From: Sphingomonas faeni
Lineage (GTDB): Bacteria; Pseudomonadota; Alphaproteobacteria; Sphingomonadales; Sphingomonadaceae
Length of the DNA stretch: 64,000 nt
Direction: 5' to 3'
NCBI RefSeq assembly: GCF_030817315.1
Contig: NZ_JAUSZF010000001.1
Span: 783,501 to 847,500 of the forward strand
Shown here in pieces: positions 24,540 through 32,021 of this stretch. The number at the start of each line of letters is the position of its first letter. The stretch's first letter is position 1. Both the position numbers and the translations under genes were made by a program. The notes under the pieces were generated by a model. The model made no database searches. It saw nothing but the letters and a program-made list of their open reading frames with translations, and had not been told where the DNA came from.

Positions 24540-24809
24540 ATGAAGAAGGCATTCGTTATCGCAATGGCAGCTGGGCTTGCCTCGCTGTCGGCGTGCAACT
24601 CTAGCCCACGCGAGCAGACGGCCGATAACATCGAGTCCAATACCGAGGCAGTCGCAGATAACCTGGAAGACGCTGCGGACAACGTGAGCAACGACGCATC
24701 CGAGGCGAGCCTTGAAAACAAGGCGGATGCCGTCCGTGCGACCGGTCAGAACCAGGCCGAAGATATGCGGACGAACGATCCCGACACTAACCTGTCGAAC
24801 GGTATTTGA
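24540..24809 (+). CDS. Small lipoprotein
   Basis: An 89-residue protein with a lipoprotein signal: MKKAFVIAMAAGLASLSACN, lipobox LSAC with Cys19. The mature part is acidic and repetitive (TADNIESNTEAVADNLEDAA, DNVSNDASEASLENKAD), probably one long helix. Similar small lipoproteins are common in sphingomonads and are thought to sit at the envelope. A strong terminator follows at 24855-24886. Confidence 0.75.
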   Translation: MKKAFVIAMAAGLASLSACNSSPREQTADNIESNTEAVADNLEDAADNVSNDASEASLENKADAVRATGQNQAEDMRTNDPDTNLSNGI

Positions 24810-24854
24810 TTTCACGAGACAGAACGAGCCGCTCCCAAGCACAGCTCGAACTGG

Positions 24855-24886
24855 AAGGGCGCCTGAGGAAACTCGGGCGCCCTTTT
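24855..24886 (+). terminator. Intrinsic terminator after the lipoprotein gene
   Basis: GGGCGCC-TGAG pairs with CTC-GGGCGCCC around a GAAA loop and is followed by TTTT. The arms and U-tract are typical of a rho-independent terminator. It also separates the convergent gene at 24893. Confidence 0.85.
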
Positions 24887-24892
24887 CGTATG

Positions 24893-25168
24893 TTAGCCAA
24901 ATGCAGAGATTTCAGCGGCCGTGGGCTCTACTGCAATGGGGTATTCACCCAAGAGCATTTCACGCCGTTCTGCAGCGTTTACCGGCATGAACAGGGATTT
25001 CGGTTCGACCGAGCGGACATCGTTCTTCAGAACGCTGCCGCGAACGGCTTCTTTAGCATTGTACAAGATCTGCCCGGTTGCCTTTAGCGGCTTGAGGCCT
25101 GCTTCCTGCGTCCGCGCCGCTGCGGTGAATGCGGGACCTTGGCGAAAGAACTGCTGATACTCGGACAT
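24893..25168 (-). CDS. Hypothetical protein, paralogue of the next gene
   Basis: A 91-residue protein. Its C-terminal two thirds (KPLKATGQILYNAKEAVRGS, FMPVNAAERREMLLGEYP, EPTAAEISAF) align with the protein at 25243-25560. It is soluble and has no recognised domain. GGAGATAG precedes the ATG. The two genes form a tandem duplicated pair on the minus strand, 74 bases apart. Confidence 0.6.
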   Translation of the reverse strand: MSEYQQFFRQGPAFTAAARTQEAGLKPLKATGQILYNAKEAVRGSVLKNDVRSVEPKSLFMPVNAAERREMLLGEYPIAVEPTAAEISAFG

Positions 25169-25242
25169 CTAGGCTATCTCCGACACATCCGTAACGTCGA
25201 AGGCCGCCTGCGGTGGAGTGACGCCACAGACGACCAACTGGT

Positions 25243-25560
25243 TCAGGCGAACTCGGTCTGCTGTTCACGGAACAGCGAGAGTTCAGCCGTCGAAGGCTCT
25301 TCGGCAGGTGGATACTGACCCTGCAGAAGCTCCAGGCGTGCCGCCGCGTTCGGCGGGACGAACATCGATCCAGGCACTGCGGTCTTCTGGGCGCCGAATG
25401 TGATCGAATTTATCGCCTTCAGCGGAACGATGCCGGCTTCCTGAATCACGGGGTCCGGCAGCGCGCCGCTGGGCGACAGGTTGGGCTTGCCATCGGGAAG
25501 CCGCTTGCGATCGACGTCGAGGGTGTCATTTCCGGTGGGGCGTGATTTGGCGTTGGCCAT
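25243..25560 (-). CDS. Hypothetical protein, paralogue of the previous gene
   Basis: A 105-residue protein starting MANAKSRPTGNDTLDVDRKR. After a disordered basic N-terminus it contains VPLKAINSITFGAQKTAVPG, FVPPNAAARLELLQGQYPPA and EPSTAELSLF, matching its neighbour. The shared block (PLKA-x-x-I, P-NAA-R-E-L-GQYP, EPS/T-AE-S-F) appears to define a small family that I cannot name. The longer frame to 25620 has a poor N-terminus. Confidence 0.6.
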   Translation of the reverse strand: MANAKSRPTGNDTLDVDRKRLPDGKPNLSPSGALPDPVIQEAGIVPLKAINSITFGAQKTAVPGSMFVPPNAAARLELLQGQYPPAEEPSTAELSLFREQQTEFA

Positions 25561-25700
25561 GATATGTATCTCCAAGGTTTGTACCGCATCCCGCGAATGT
25601 GCGGACCAGTGTGGAGGCACCGATCCACACGTTCGCGGGACGACTCGTAATACCTTAGGATCGCTAGATGCTGAAATTTCCGTGAGCTAGACCCAACTTC

Positions 25701-25964
25701 TCATTTTAGAAGTGCGTCAAAGTCATTGTCAATTTCAACTTTGAGTTCAGCACGTCGATCAGGCACTTGATCTTGCTGCCAACGCTTGACGTCGTTCGAC
25801 AACCAAAACCGCCTTTTATCGGTAAACTGGTAGCTGTACGACCGCGGGAACTTGCCGGTTTTCATCAACTCATACAGAGTCGTCTTGGACAGACCCGTAA
25901 CTTCCTGGACCCGTGTTAACGGCCAGAACTCGGTGTGCGCGACGGTTCCCGCTTCGACTATCAT
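25701..25964 (-). CDS. AlpA-like helix-turn-helix regulator (second copy)
   Basis: An 87-residue protein starting MIVEAGTVAHTEFWPLTRV. The HTH is LTRVQEVTGLSKTTLYELM, followed by GKFPRSYSYQFTDKRRFW, the standard AlpA pattern, and an extended acidic C-terminus. It overlaps the upstream gene by four bases (ATGA). It shares the fold but little sequence with the AlpA at 5976. It may regulate excision or the genes at the right end. Confidence 0.78.
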   Translation of the reverse strand: MIVEAGTVAHTEFWPLTRVQEVTGLSKTTLYELMKTGKFPRSYSYQFTDKRRFWLSNDVKRWQQDQVPDRRAELKVEIDNDFDALLK

Positions 25965-26227
25965 GCTACCACTTGAACTGACCGCTCGGCCAAGCGCTGA
26001 AAAAAACCGGCGTGGACGCCTTCCCACCTGCCGCCTTTGATCATCTCCCGGACGACTGCGCCGAGTACCGGAGTACCGTCTTCCGTATCTGACATTCTTC
26101 GGATGAGTGCGTCAGCCATTAGACGGCCCGTCGCGCAGTCGGCAGCATAGTCGCCAGTTACGGGCATCTGTGCGTAGCCGACGATTTCGTCGCGAAAAAT
26201 AGCATTGCTGGCGACTTCGTTGGTCAT
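25961..26227 (-). CDS. Hypothetical protein coupled to AlpA
   Basis: An 88-residue soluble protein (MTNEVASNAIFRDEIVGYAQ, DYAADCATGRLMADALIRRM, REMIKGGRWEGVHAGFFQRL). Its stop overlaps the AlpA start (ATGA), so the two are translated together and this gene leads the pair. No family is recognised. It is divergent from the tape-measure module across a 383-base gap. Confidence 0.55.
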   Translation of the reverse strand: MTNEVASNAIFRDEIVGYAQMPVTGDYAADCATGRLMADALIRRMSDTEDGTPVLGAVVREMIKGGRWEGVHAGFFQRLAERSVQVVA

Positions 26228-26469
26228 GGACTTGGCTCCTGCTGAGGTTCGCCCGGGCCAAACTGCCGATTGGTGGCCGGACAACGACGGGCGGCAATAT
26301 CGTGCAGCAGACACGACGAGTCAGAGACTCCCCATCGTCGCCCGACCGTAGTGCACCGCTCAAAGCGGATACTGGAAAGGCGGTGTCTGCAGCTACGGAT
26401 TACCGTCCGTATCGACTCCGTTTTCGAGCCGACCGCAAACAATTACTCGGCTTCATTAGTGTACGTAAA

Positions 26470-26532
26470 GTTAAATCTTCATTACTGGCACACTTACAAC
26501 CAGTAAAGTTGAAACTCAACTGTAAGTTGAAA
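26470..26532. promoter_or_regulatory. Operator-like repeats between the AlpA pair and the tape-measure genes
   Basis: Three near-copies of GTT(G)AAA lie at 26470, 26508 and 26526, the last two 18 bases apart inside an AT-rich stretch, with complementary CAACT segments between them. The gap 26228-26610 contains no gene. A divergent promoter region bound by the AlpA-like protein is possible. A small hairpin (ACTCC/GGAGT, 26586-26599) covers the likely ribosome site of the gene at 26611. Confidence 0.4.
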
Positions 26533-26610
26533 GTGCAACGGCCCTCCGAAATTCTTCAACTCGGCAGAATCATGTTAATTTGTAGACTCCTTTCGGAGTG
26601 AACCAGCAAC

Positions 26611-26943
26611 ATGGATACCGCCTTATCTCTCAAACAGCTTTCCGAAGTCATCAATCGCAATCCAACAGCACTAGCAGTTGTGGCGAACATGCCGCGCATT
26701 ACGATCGACGATGTGGCGTATGCGATCTCGCTGATGGCAATCGATATGGCTGTCGCGCGCGACCTCGTTGCAACCAGTAGCGGCCGCCCAATAGCCGGTG
26801 TTCAGGGTGGTTGGTTGACGTCTGTGCAGGCCGCGATAATCGCTGCGCGGGCCATCGAAGCGCATGGCCCACAGAGTATCGCGGGTGTCTTAATCGCCGC
26901 GGTCGCCCCAGGCTTCGGTAACGAAGTGGGCAGCATCCAGTGA
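26611..26943 (+). CDS. Hypothetical protein before the tape-measure gene
   Basis: A 110-residue protein starting MDTALSLKQLSEVINRNPTA, rich in Ala and helical (AISLMAIDMAVARDL, SVQAAIIAARAIEAHGPQ). In tailed phages the position before the tape measure is held by tail assembly chaperones, but this protein shows no such signature. It overlaps the tape-measure start by four bases (GTGA), so the two are coupled. Confidence 0.6.
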   Translation: MDTALSLKQLSEVINRNPTALAVVANMPRITIDDVAYAISLMAIDMAVARDLVATSSGRPIAGVQGGWLTSVQAAIIAARAIEAHGPQSIAGVLIAAVAPGFGNEVGSIQ

Positions 26944-29900
26944 GCGCCCGCCCCAAAGTCGACACGGTCCTCGTAATCCGAGCTCGCGACGAAGCGACGA
27001 AGGCTGTCACCGCGATCGGCAGCGCGCTCGAGCAGTTGATCGGCACCCAGAAGCGTGTCGCATCCGGCAGCGAGACCGCCGCGACCGGGATGCAGCAGAT
27101 CCTCGGCGTGCTGGCGTCGCTGGACAAGGCCTATTCGAAGACCGCGCAGGCAGGCGACGCGGGTGCGGAAGCCCTCGAACGGCAGAACCGTGCCATCGCT
27201 GCCAGCAAGCAGCAGTACGCATCACTGGAAGCCCAGCAGCGCGGCGCCGCGCGTGCGGCCGACCAGTTGCGTGTGGCACTGGTCGATGCGCTGCTGACGA
27301 ACGGTAACGCCGACGTCCTCCGCGTGCAGATCGCCGAAGTCACCGGCGAAATGAAGCGGCTGGAGTCGGAAGCCGGTAAGCTGCAGCGGACCATCGCGCA
27401 GCAGGAAGTCGGCTACACCCGCGCTGCGTCTGGCATGGCCGAACTGGAACGGCAGACCCGCCTGGCCGGTGCTGTCAGCACGTTCGCAAGCGGCGAGGCC
27501 AACGATTACGCGCGGTCGCTCGACAACCAGACTGCAGCCGCGCTGCGTAATGCCAGCGTCCTGAAGTCGATCAGCCGTGTCACCGGCACCGACCGCGGCC
27601 CGGCAACCGACAACGGTGCCACGTTCGCCGCGCTGGAGAAGCAGGCAGCGGCAACCGAAGCAGCGGCGAACGCAGAACGCGACCGCGCGCAGGCGGCCGA
27701 ACTGACGAACAATGCCCTGCGTGCCCGTGGCCGGATTGAAGGCAATGGTGGCAGCGCGCCGAAGGCTGCCGACACCGCGTTCGCCCAGCAGTTGCGCGAC
27801 GAGGAAACCGCCGCGACGGAAGCCGCACGCGCGGAGAAGGAACTGACGGCAGCGACCGCCCGGTTGCGCGCCGAACTAAATCCCATGGGCGCGATTCAGG
27901 AGAAGCTGAACACCGAACTGGCCGAAGCGAACCGGCTGTACGCTGCTGGGAAGATCAGCGCGACGGAGCTCGCCGGCGCAACCGCGCTGCTGAAGGGCAA
28001 TGCCGCCAACGCAGCGGCAGCGCTGAACGGGCGGAACGGCATCGGCGCGGGTGGCAAGCCGTCGCTGTTCGGCCTGAAGCCGTACGAACTACAGAACCTC
28101 GGCTACCAGGTGAATGACGTCGTCACGCAGCTGGCGTCCGGCACCTCGCTGACGCAGACGCTGGCGCAGCAGGGCGGCCAGATCCTGCAGTTGTTCCCGC
28201 GCGTCGGGTCGTCGATCGTCGCGGCGTTCACAAATCCGGCGCTGATCGGATTCGTGGCGACACTGGGCGTTGTCGTTCTCGCCCTGAAGAACGCCGGCGA
28301 CGAAGCCGAGCGCACGCGGAAATTCATGGGGCTGCTGGCTGCATCGGCTGACGGCGGCACGTACGGCGCTGCCCAGTTGAGCAAGGCATCCGAAGCACTC
28401 GACCACTACGGCCTGTCGGCTGCCGACGCCGTTACCGTGGTGCGCGGATTCGTGAAGGACGGCGTCGATCCGACCCGCATCGTGGAGTTCGGCAAGGCCG
28501 CGCAGGATCTCGCCGACGTGCTCGGCATCAAGGTGGTCGACGCCTCGCAGCAGGTCGGCGAGGCGTTCACCGGCGGGTATGACAGCGTCAAGAAGCTGGA
28601 TGACGCGACGAACTTCCTCACGTCCGCCCAGCGTGACAACATCAAATCCTTGTTCGACCAGGGCAAGGCTGCCGACGCGCGGAATGAGGCCCTGCGTATC
28701 TTCAGCGAGCAGCAAGAAGACGCTGCCAACAAGATGCGCGGCAGCTGGTCGGAGGCCGCACGGTCGCTGGGCGGCGCGTGGCAGGACTTCCTCAACGTGC
28801 TGTCGGACACCGCGCCGATCAAGGAAATCGCGAAGGAACTGGAAGGTCTCGGTCGCATCGCGTCGCAGGCCATCCGTGCGATCGCCGGTGCGAAGTCCGC
28901 GGGCGACATCAGCGCGCAGATCGCACGCGCGAACACGGTCATCGGCAACCTGGAAGGCGCGAAGGCGGCCCAGCCGAACCTGGCGGCTGCGTATGAAGCG
29001 GATATCGTCAAGATCCGGAAGCAGGTCGCCGGGTGGCAGGCTGAACTCGACAAGCTGAACGGCACCCAGAAGCAGGTCAACGACACGGTCGCCGTGCGCA
29101 GCGAACTGCAGAAGAAACAGACGGTCGACCTCGTTACGGCGACCGATGCCGCCAAGTCCGAGAAGACCGTGCTCGAGGCGACGAACGAAGCCCGACGTTC
29201 GGCAACCGAGTATGTCGAGAAGAACTTCAAGTTCGCCAGCGAGGCCGCGAAACAGGCGTATATCGGCCAGAAGGCGGAAGAGGCGCGAACGGCTGCGCTG
29301 AAGAAGGCTGCCGACGAACGGAAGCGGGAGGCCGACCAGGCGAAACGCGTGGCTGATGAGGCCAAGCGTGAGCGTGAACGGCTCGCCAAGCAGACGGTGT
29401 TCCAGGCGCCGGTGGACGGTCGCATTTCGTCCGGCTTCGGTGCGCGTGCAGCGCCCAAAGCAGGTGCATCGACGTTTCACAAGGGCGTCGATTACGCCGT
29501 GCCCACCGGCACCACAGTGCGGGCGCCCGCGAATGGCGTTGTCATCGAAACCGGCACCGACGCGAAGCTGGGCAAGTTCGTCTACATCGACCACGGCAAG
29601 GGGACGATTTCGAAGTTCGGCCACCTGTCGGACAACAGCGTGGTCGAGAAGGGGCAGGTCGTCACGGCCGGTCAGGCGATCGCGAAGTCGGGCAATACCG
29701 GCAACAGCACCGGCGCGCATCTGCACTACACGGTGACGGTCAACGGCAAGCCTGTTGATCCGACCAAGGGGCTGTTCCCCGCCGACGGCAAGTCGCGGTT
29801 CCAGGTCGACCAGGCTGACGCGATAGGTAACTACGACGACGCGCAGGAGAAACTGGCCGACAAGCGCGACGCGTATCTGGCGAAGCTGGACCAGTCGAAT

Positions 29901-31022
29901 GCCGCGACCACGGAAGATACCGAGCAGCTTCGGGAGCAGGTGAACCTGTCGGGCCAACTGCTGTTGGCGGCGCAGCGCGAGGCAGCGATTGAGGACGCCG
30001 TTCGGAAGGCGAAGACTGACGCCACCCAAGCCGGTGTAGATCCTGCTGACGCCGGACTCGCGCTGCGGATCGAGGCGCTGAAGGGTGTCACCGGTGCATA
30101 TTTTGACGCGGCGCATGCGAAGGACAGCTTCGACGCCCAGCGGAATGACGTCGACAAGCCGGTAGCCGACCTGACGGCGCAGCGTGATGCCATGCGTGAC
30201 CAGATCACGTTCCTGCGCGACAACGGACTGGACGCGGAAGCCAACCAGTTGCTGCCGCTGCTGGGGCAGGTCAATGGCCAGTTGCAGGGTGCGGTCGATA
30301 AGGCGGTCGCGTTCTACAAGGCGCTGTCGCCGGATGCGAACCCGCTGGGGCTCACGGCCGCACAGTTGGATGCGATCGTGCTGAAGCTCGACATGGCGAA
30401 ACAGACTGCTCAGGAATGGGGGAACGTCCTAAACATATCGGCGGAGCAGATCGCCAACGCGTTTGCGAACGCCCTCACATCTTCCATCGACGGGTTCGTG
30501 CAAGCGCTGGTCGACGGGGAGAATGCATTCGGGGCGCTGAAGGATGCGTTCCTGGACTTCGCGGCGAACTTCCTCCGTTTAATTTACCAGATGATCCTAC
30601 AGCAGATCGCCCTGAATATTGCTAAGGGCATCCTGAGTGCGGTGGGCGTCGCTGTTCCTACGCCTGTCCCCGCAAATCACACCGGTGGCATCGCAGGGCA
30701 GAACACCTCGGGAACCCGTCTGATGAGCCCGGACGTATTCGCGGCGGCTGCTCGGTTCCACACCGGCGGCATTGCGGGACTGCGCCCGGACGAGGTGCCC
30801 ATCATTGCGCAGAAGGGTGAGGAGATCTTGACCCGCGGTGATCCGCGTCACCGTGCGAATGGTGGGCTGGGCGACGGCGGTGTCCCGGTAAACCTGAAGG
30901 TCGTCAACGCGATTGACGCAGGCGATTTCGTGTCGAAGGGTCTCGATACCGGCGTGGGCGGCAAGGCCCTGCTGAACTACATCCGCGCGAACTCGGGCGC
31001 CGTGAAGCAGGCGATCGGCTGA
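26940..31022 (+). CDS. Phage tail length tape-measure protein with M23 peptidase domain
   Basis: A 1360-residue protein, uninterrupted, with a GTG start. Long helical and coiled-coil N-terminal third; then a TMP_2-type region (YQVNDVVTQLASGTSLTQTL, QQGGQILQLFPRVGSSIVAA) and hydrophobic FTNPALIGFVATLGVVVLAL. A zinc peptidase M23/LytM domain follows at about 825-945: ISSGFGARA, FHKGVDYAVPTGTTV (His and Asp ligands) and GAHLHYTV (HxH). The C-terminus has Gly/His-rich HTGGIAG repeats seen in tape measures. It sets tail length and may open peptidoglycan during DNA entry. It is the only structural phage gene in the element and ends 170 bases before attR. Confidence 0.92.
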   Translation: MSARPKVDTVLVIRARDEATKAVTAIGSALEQLIGTQKRVASGSETAATGMQQILGVLASLDKAYSKTAQAGDAGAEALERQNRAIAASKQQYASLEAQQRGAARAADQLRVALVDALLTNGNADVLRVQIAEVTGEMKRLESEAGKLQRTIAQQEVGYTRAASGMAELERQTRLAGAVSTFASGEANDYARSLDNQTAAALRNASVLKSISRVTGTDRGPATDNGATFAALEKQAAATEAAANAERDRAQAAELTNNALRARGRIEGNGGSAPKAADTAFAQQLRDEETAATEAARAEKELTAATARLRAELNPMGAIQEKLNTELAEANRLYAAGKISATELAGATALLKGNAANAAAALNGRNGIGAGGKPSLFGLKPYELQNLGYQVNDVVTQLASGTSLTQTLAQQGGQILQLFPRVGSSIVAAFTNPALIGFVATLGVVVLALKNAGDEAERTRKFMGLLAASADGGTYGAAQLSKASEALDHYGLSAADAVTVVRGFVKDGVDPTRIVEFGKAAQDLADVLGIKVVDASQQVGEAFTGGYDSVKKLDDATNFLTSAQRDNIKSLFDQGKAADARNEALRIFSEQQEDAANKMRGSWSEAARSLGGAWQDFLNVLSDTAPIKEIAKELEGLGRIASQAIRAIAGAKSAGDISAQIARANTVIGNLEGAKAAQPNLAAAYEADIVKIRKQVAGWQAELDKLNGTQKQVNDTVAVRSELQKKQTVDLVTATDAAKSEKTVLEATNEARRSATEYVEKNFKFASEAAKQAYIGQKAEEARTAALKKAADERKREADQAKRVADEAKRERERLAKQTVFQAPVDGRISSGFGARAAPKAGASTFHKGVDYAVPTGTTVRAPANGVVIETGTDAKLGKFVYIDHGKGTISKFGHLSDNSVVEKGQVVTAGQAIAKSGNTGNSTGAHLHYTVTVNGKPVDPTKGLFPADGKSRFQVDQADAIGNYDDAQEKLADKRDAYLAKLDQSNAATTEDTEQLREQVNLSGQLLLAAQREAAIEDAVRKAKTDATQAGVDPADAGLALRIEALKGVTGAYFDAAHAKDSFDAQRNDVDKPVADLTAQRDAMRDQITFLRDNGLDAEANQLLPLLGQVNGQLQGAVDKAVAFYKALSPDANPLGLTAAQLDAIVLKLDMAKQTAQEWGNVLNISAEQIANAFANALTSSIDGFVQALVDGENAFGALKDAFLDFAANFLRLIYQMILQQIALNIAKGILSAVGVAVPTPVPANHTGGIAGQNTSGTRLMSPDVFAAAARFHTGGIAGLRPDEVPIIAQKGEEILTRGDPRHRANGGLGDGGVPVNLKVVNAIDAGDFVSKGLDTGVGGKALLNYIRANSGAVKQAIG

Positions 31023-31192
31023 TTCGCATGTCCGCTGTCGTGCGAGAATGTCTAGAAGCACCTTAGAAAACGGATGCAGCACCTATAGTCTCGCTGTTGC
31101 CGTATCCTGGCCCTAGCTACTTGCGCATGGCAGGGCAGAAAGTAGGGCAGAACTCGAAAATCATCTAAATATTGTGATATTTCAATAAGTTC

Positions 31193-31206
31193 TGGCGGAA
31201 GAGGTG
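31193..31206 (+). repeat. attR: right copy of the 14-bp direct repeat, inside tRNA-Ser
   Basis: The sequence is identical to 4493-4506. It covers CCA, the discriminator G, the 3' acceptor strand and adjoining bases of the tRNA gene, so integration leaves the tRNA intact. The 170 bases before it (31023-31192) hold no gene. Confidence 0.8.
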
Positions 31207-31282
31207 GGATTCGAACCCACGGATGAGTTACCCCATCGCTGGTTTTCAAGACCAGTTCCTTAAACCACTCGGACACTCTTCC
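31193..31282 (-). tRNA. tRNA-Ser (UGA)
   Basis: A 90-base gene on the minus strand with encoded CCA. The acceptor stem is GGAAGAG/CTCTTCC with discriminator G. The anticodon arm is CTGGT-CTTGAAA-ACCAG with anticodon TGA. A long variable arm (GCGATGGGGTAACTCATC) and the T-loop GTTCGAATC give the class II shape of tRNA-Ser. The element uses its 3' end as attachment site. Confidence 0.97.
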
Positions 31283-31412
31283 GCATCGCCGCGCTCTCGC
31301 GCCGGACGGCCGCCTCTAAGCGGAGAGCGTCGCGATCGCAACCGTTGCGATACGCGTGCGGCATGGGCGCAACCGATTGCGCCGATGGTCGGCCATCGGC
31401 TAGGTCGCGGGC

Positions 31413-31679
31413 ATGGACCTCGACGCGATCTCGCAGCATTTCTTCGGCACGACCGACATCGACACGCTCGATCCTGATGCGCTGGAGGCGGGACGCGAGC
31501 GGGTGTCGATCGCGTTTGGGACTGAGCGGGAGCCGGGACGGAGGTTCGCGTTATGGGCCGTTCTTCGTGCGACCGGGCATGCGCCTGCGCCGCACGTGGC
31601 GTTCAAGGACTCGCGTGAGATCCGCGCCGCCGAAGCCTATGCTGCTGCGATTGGATATGCCGAACGAGCTGACGATTAG
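31413..31679 (+). CDS. Conserved hypothetical protein
   Basis: An 88-residue soluble protein starting MDLDAISQHFFGTTDIDTLD with an Arg-rich middle (RERVSIAFGTEREPGRRFAL) and a C-terminal helix. I have no named family for it. Codon use is like the core genome. It is convergent with a small minus-strand gene at 31690-31842. Confidence 0.65.
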   Translation: MDLDAISQHFFGTTDIDTLDPDALEAGRERVSIAFGTEREPGRRFALWAVLRATGHAPAPHVAFKDSREIRAAEAYAAAIGYAERADD

Positions 31680-31689
31680 GGGGGGGCGA

Positions 31690-31842
31690 TTAGGCTGCGC
31701 GACGTTCCAGCAGCGCGTGGTCGATCCGGCGGATCAGGTCTGCGATCTGCGGTCGGTCATAGTCTGGCGTCAGATTGCCGTGCCGCGGCGAGGCGCACAT
31801 CCGCTTGCCGATCAGTGCGAAGATATCCTGCTTATGCGCCAA
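31690..31842 (-). CDS. Small hypothetical protein (50 residues, TTG start)
   Basis: A minus-strand frame starting at TTG, preceded by GGGAGGCGGATC, encodes AHKQDIFALIGKRMCASPRH, then GNLTPDYDRPQIADLIRRID and HALLERRAA. The strong ribosome site and regular coding bias support it. It has no recognised domain. Confidence 0.5.
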   Translation of the reverse strand: MAHKQDIFALIGKRMCASPRHGNLTPDYDRPQIADLIRRIDHALLERRAA

Positions 31843-32021
31843 CGATCCGCCTCCCTTCCGATCACGCAACTATGCCAGCCAAGCGTTAACCAAAGGTTCG
31901 GGACGGATTCGGATACGGTTGACCGTTCGCACCGGTAAAACACGCAACGCACGAGGCGGTCCGGCGTTCTAGTCGCAGAGCGGCCGTAGCGCACGGTTCG
32001 CCGCGAGCGGGGATTGATCCA

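Larger units (their letters stand above)
4507..31192. mobile_element. 26.7-kb integrated element at tRNA-Ser (satellite-like genomic island)
   Basis: The element is bounded by a 14-bp direct repeat and starts with a tyrosine integrase reading inward. Contents are integrase, AlpA-like regulators, primase-polymerase plus helicase, a Thoeris operon, repeat cluster, Rha/KilAC antirepressor, many unknown small genes, and a tail tape-measure gene. No terminase, portal, capsid, baseplate or lysis cassette is seen. Several stretches (for example 14100-15600) are visibly richer in A+T than the flanking chromosome. Gene content resembles P4-like satellites (integrase, AlpA, primase-helicase) more than a complete prophage. 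A composite of a defence island and a decayed prophage is the main alternative. Confidence 0.85.

Noticed and set aside
28089..30116. Minus-strand open frame of 675 codons inside the tape-measure gene
   Set aside because: It is the mirror of biased codons in a high-GC, helix-rich gene. It has Arg/Leu-heavy composition, no domain, and the plus strand is clearly coding.
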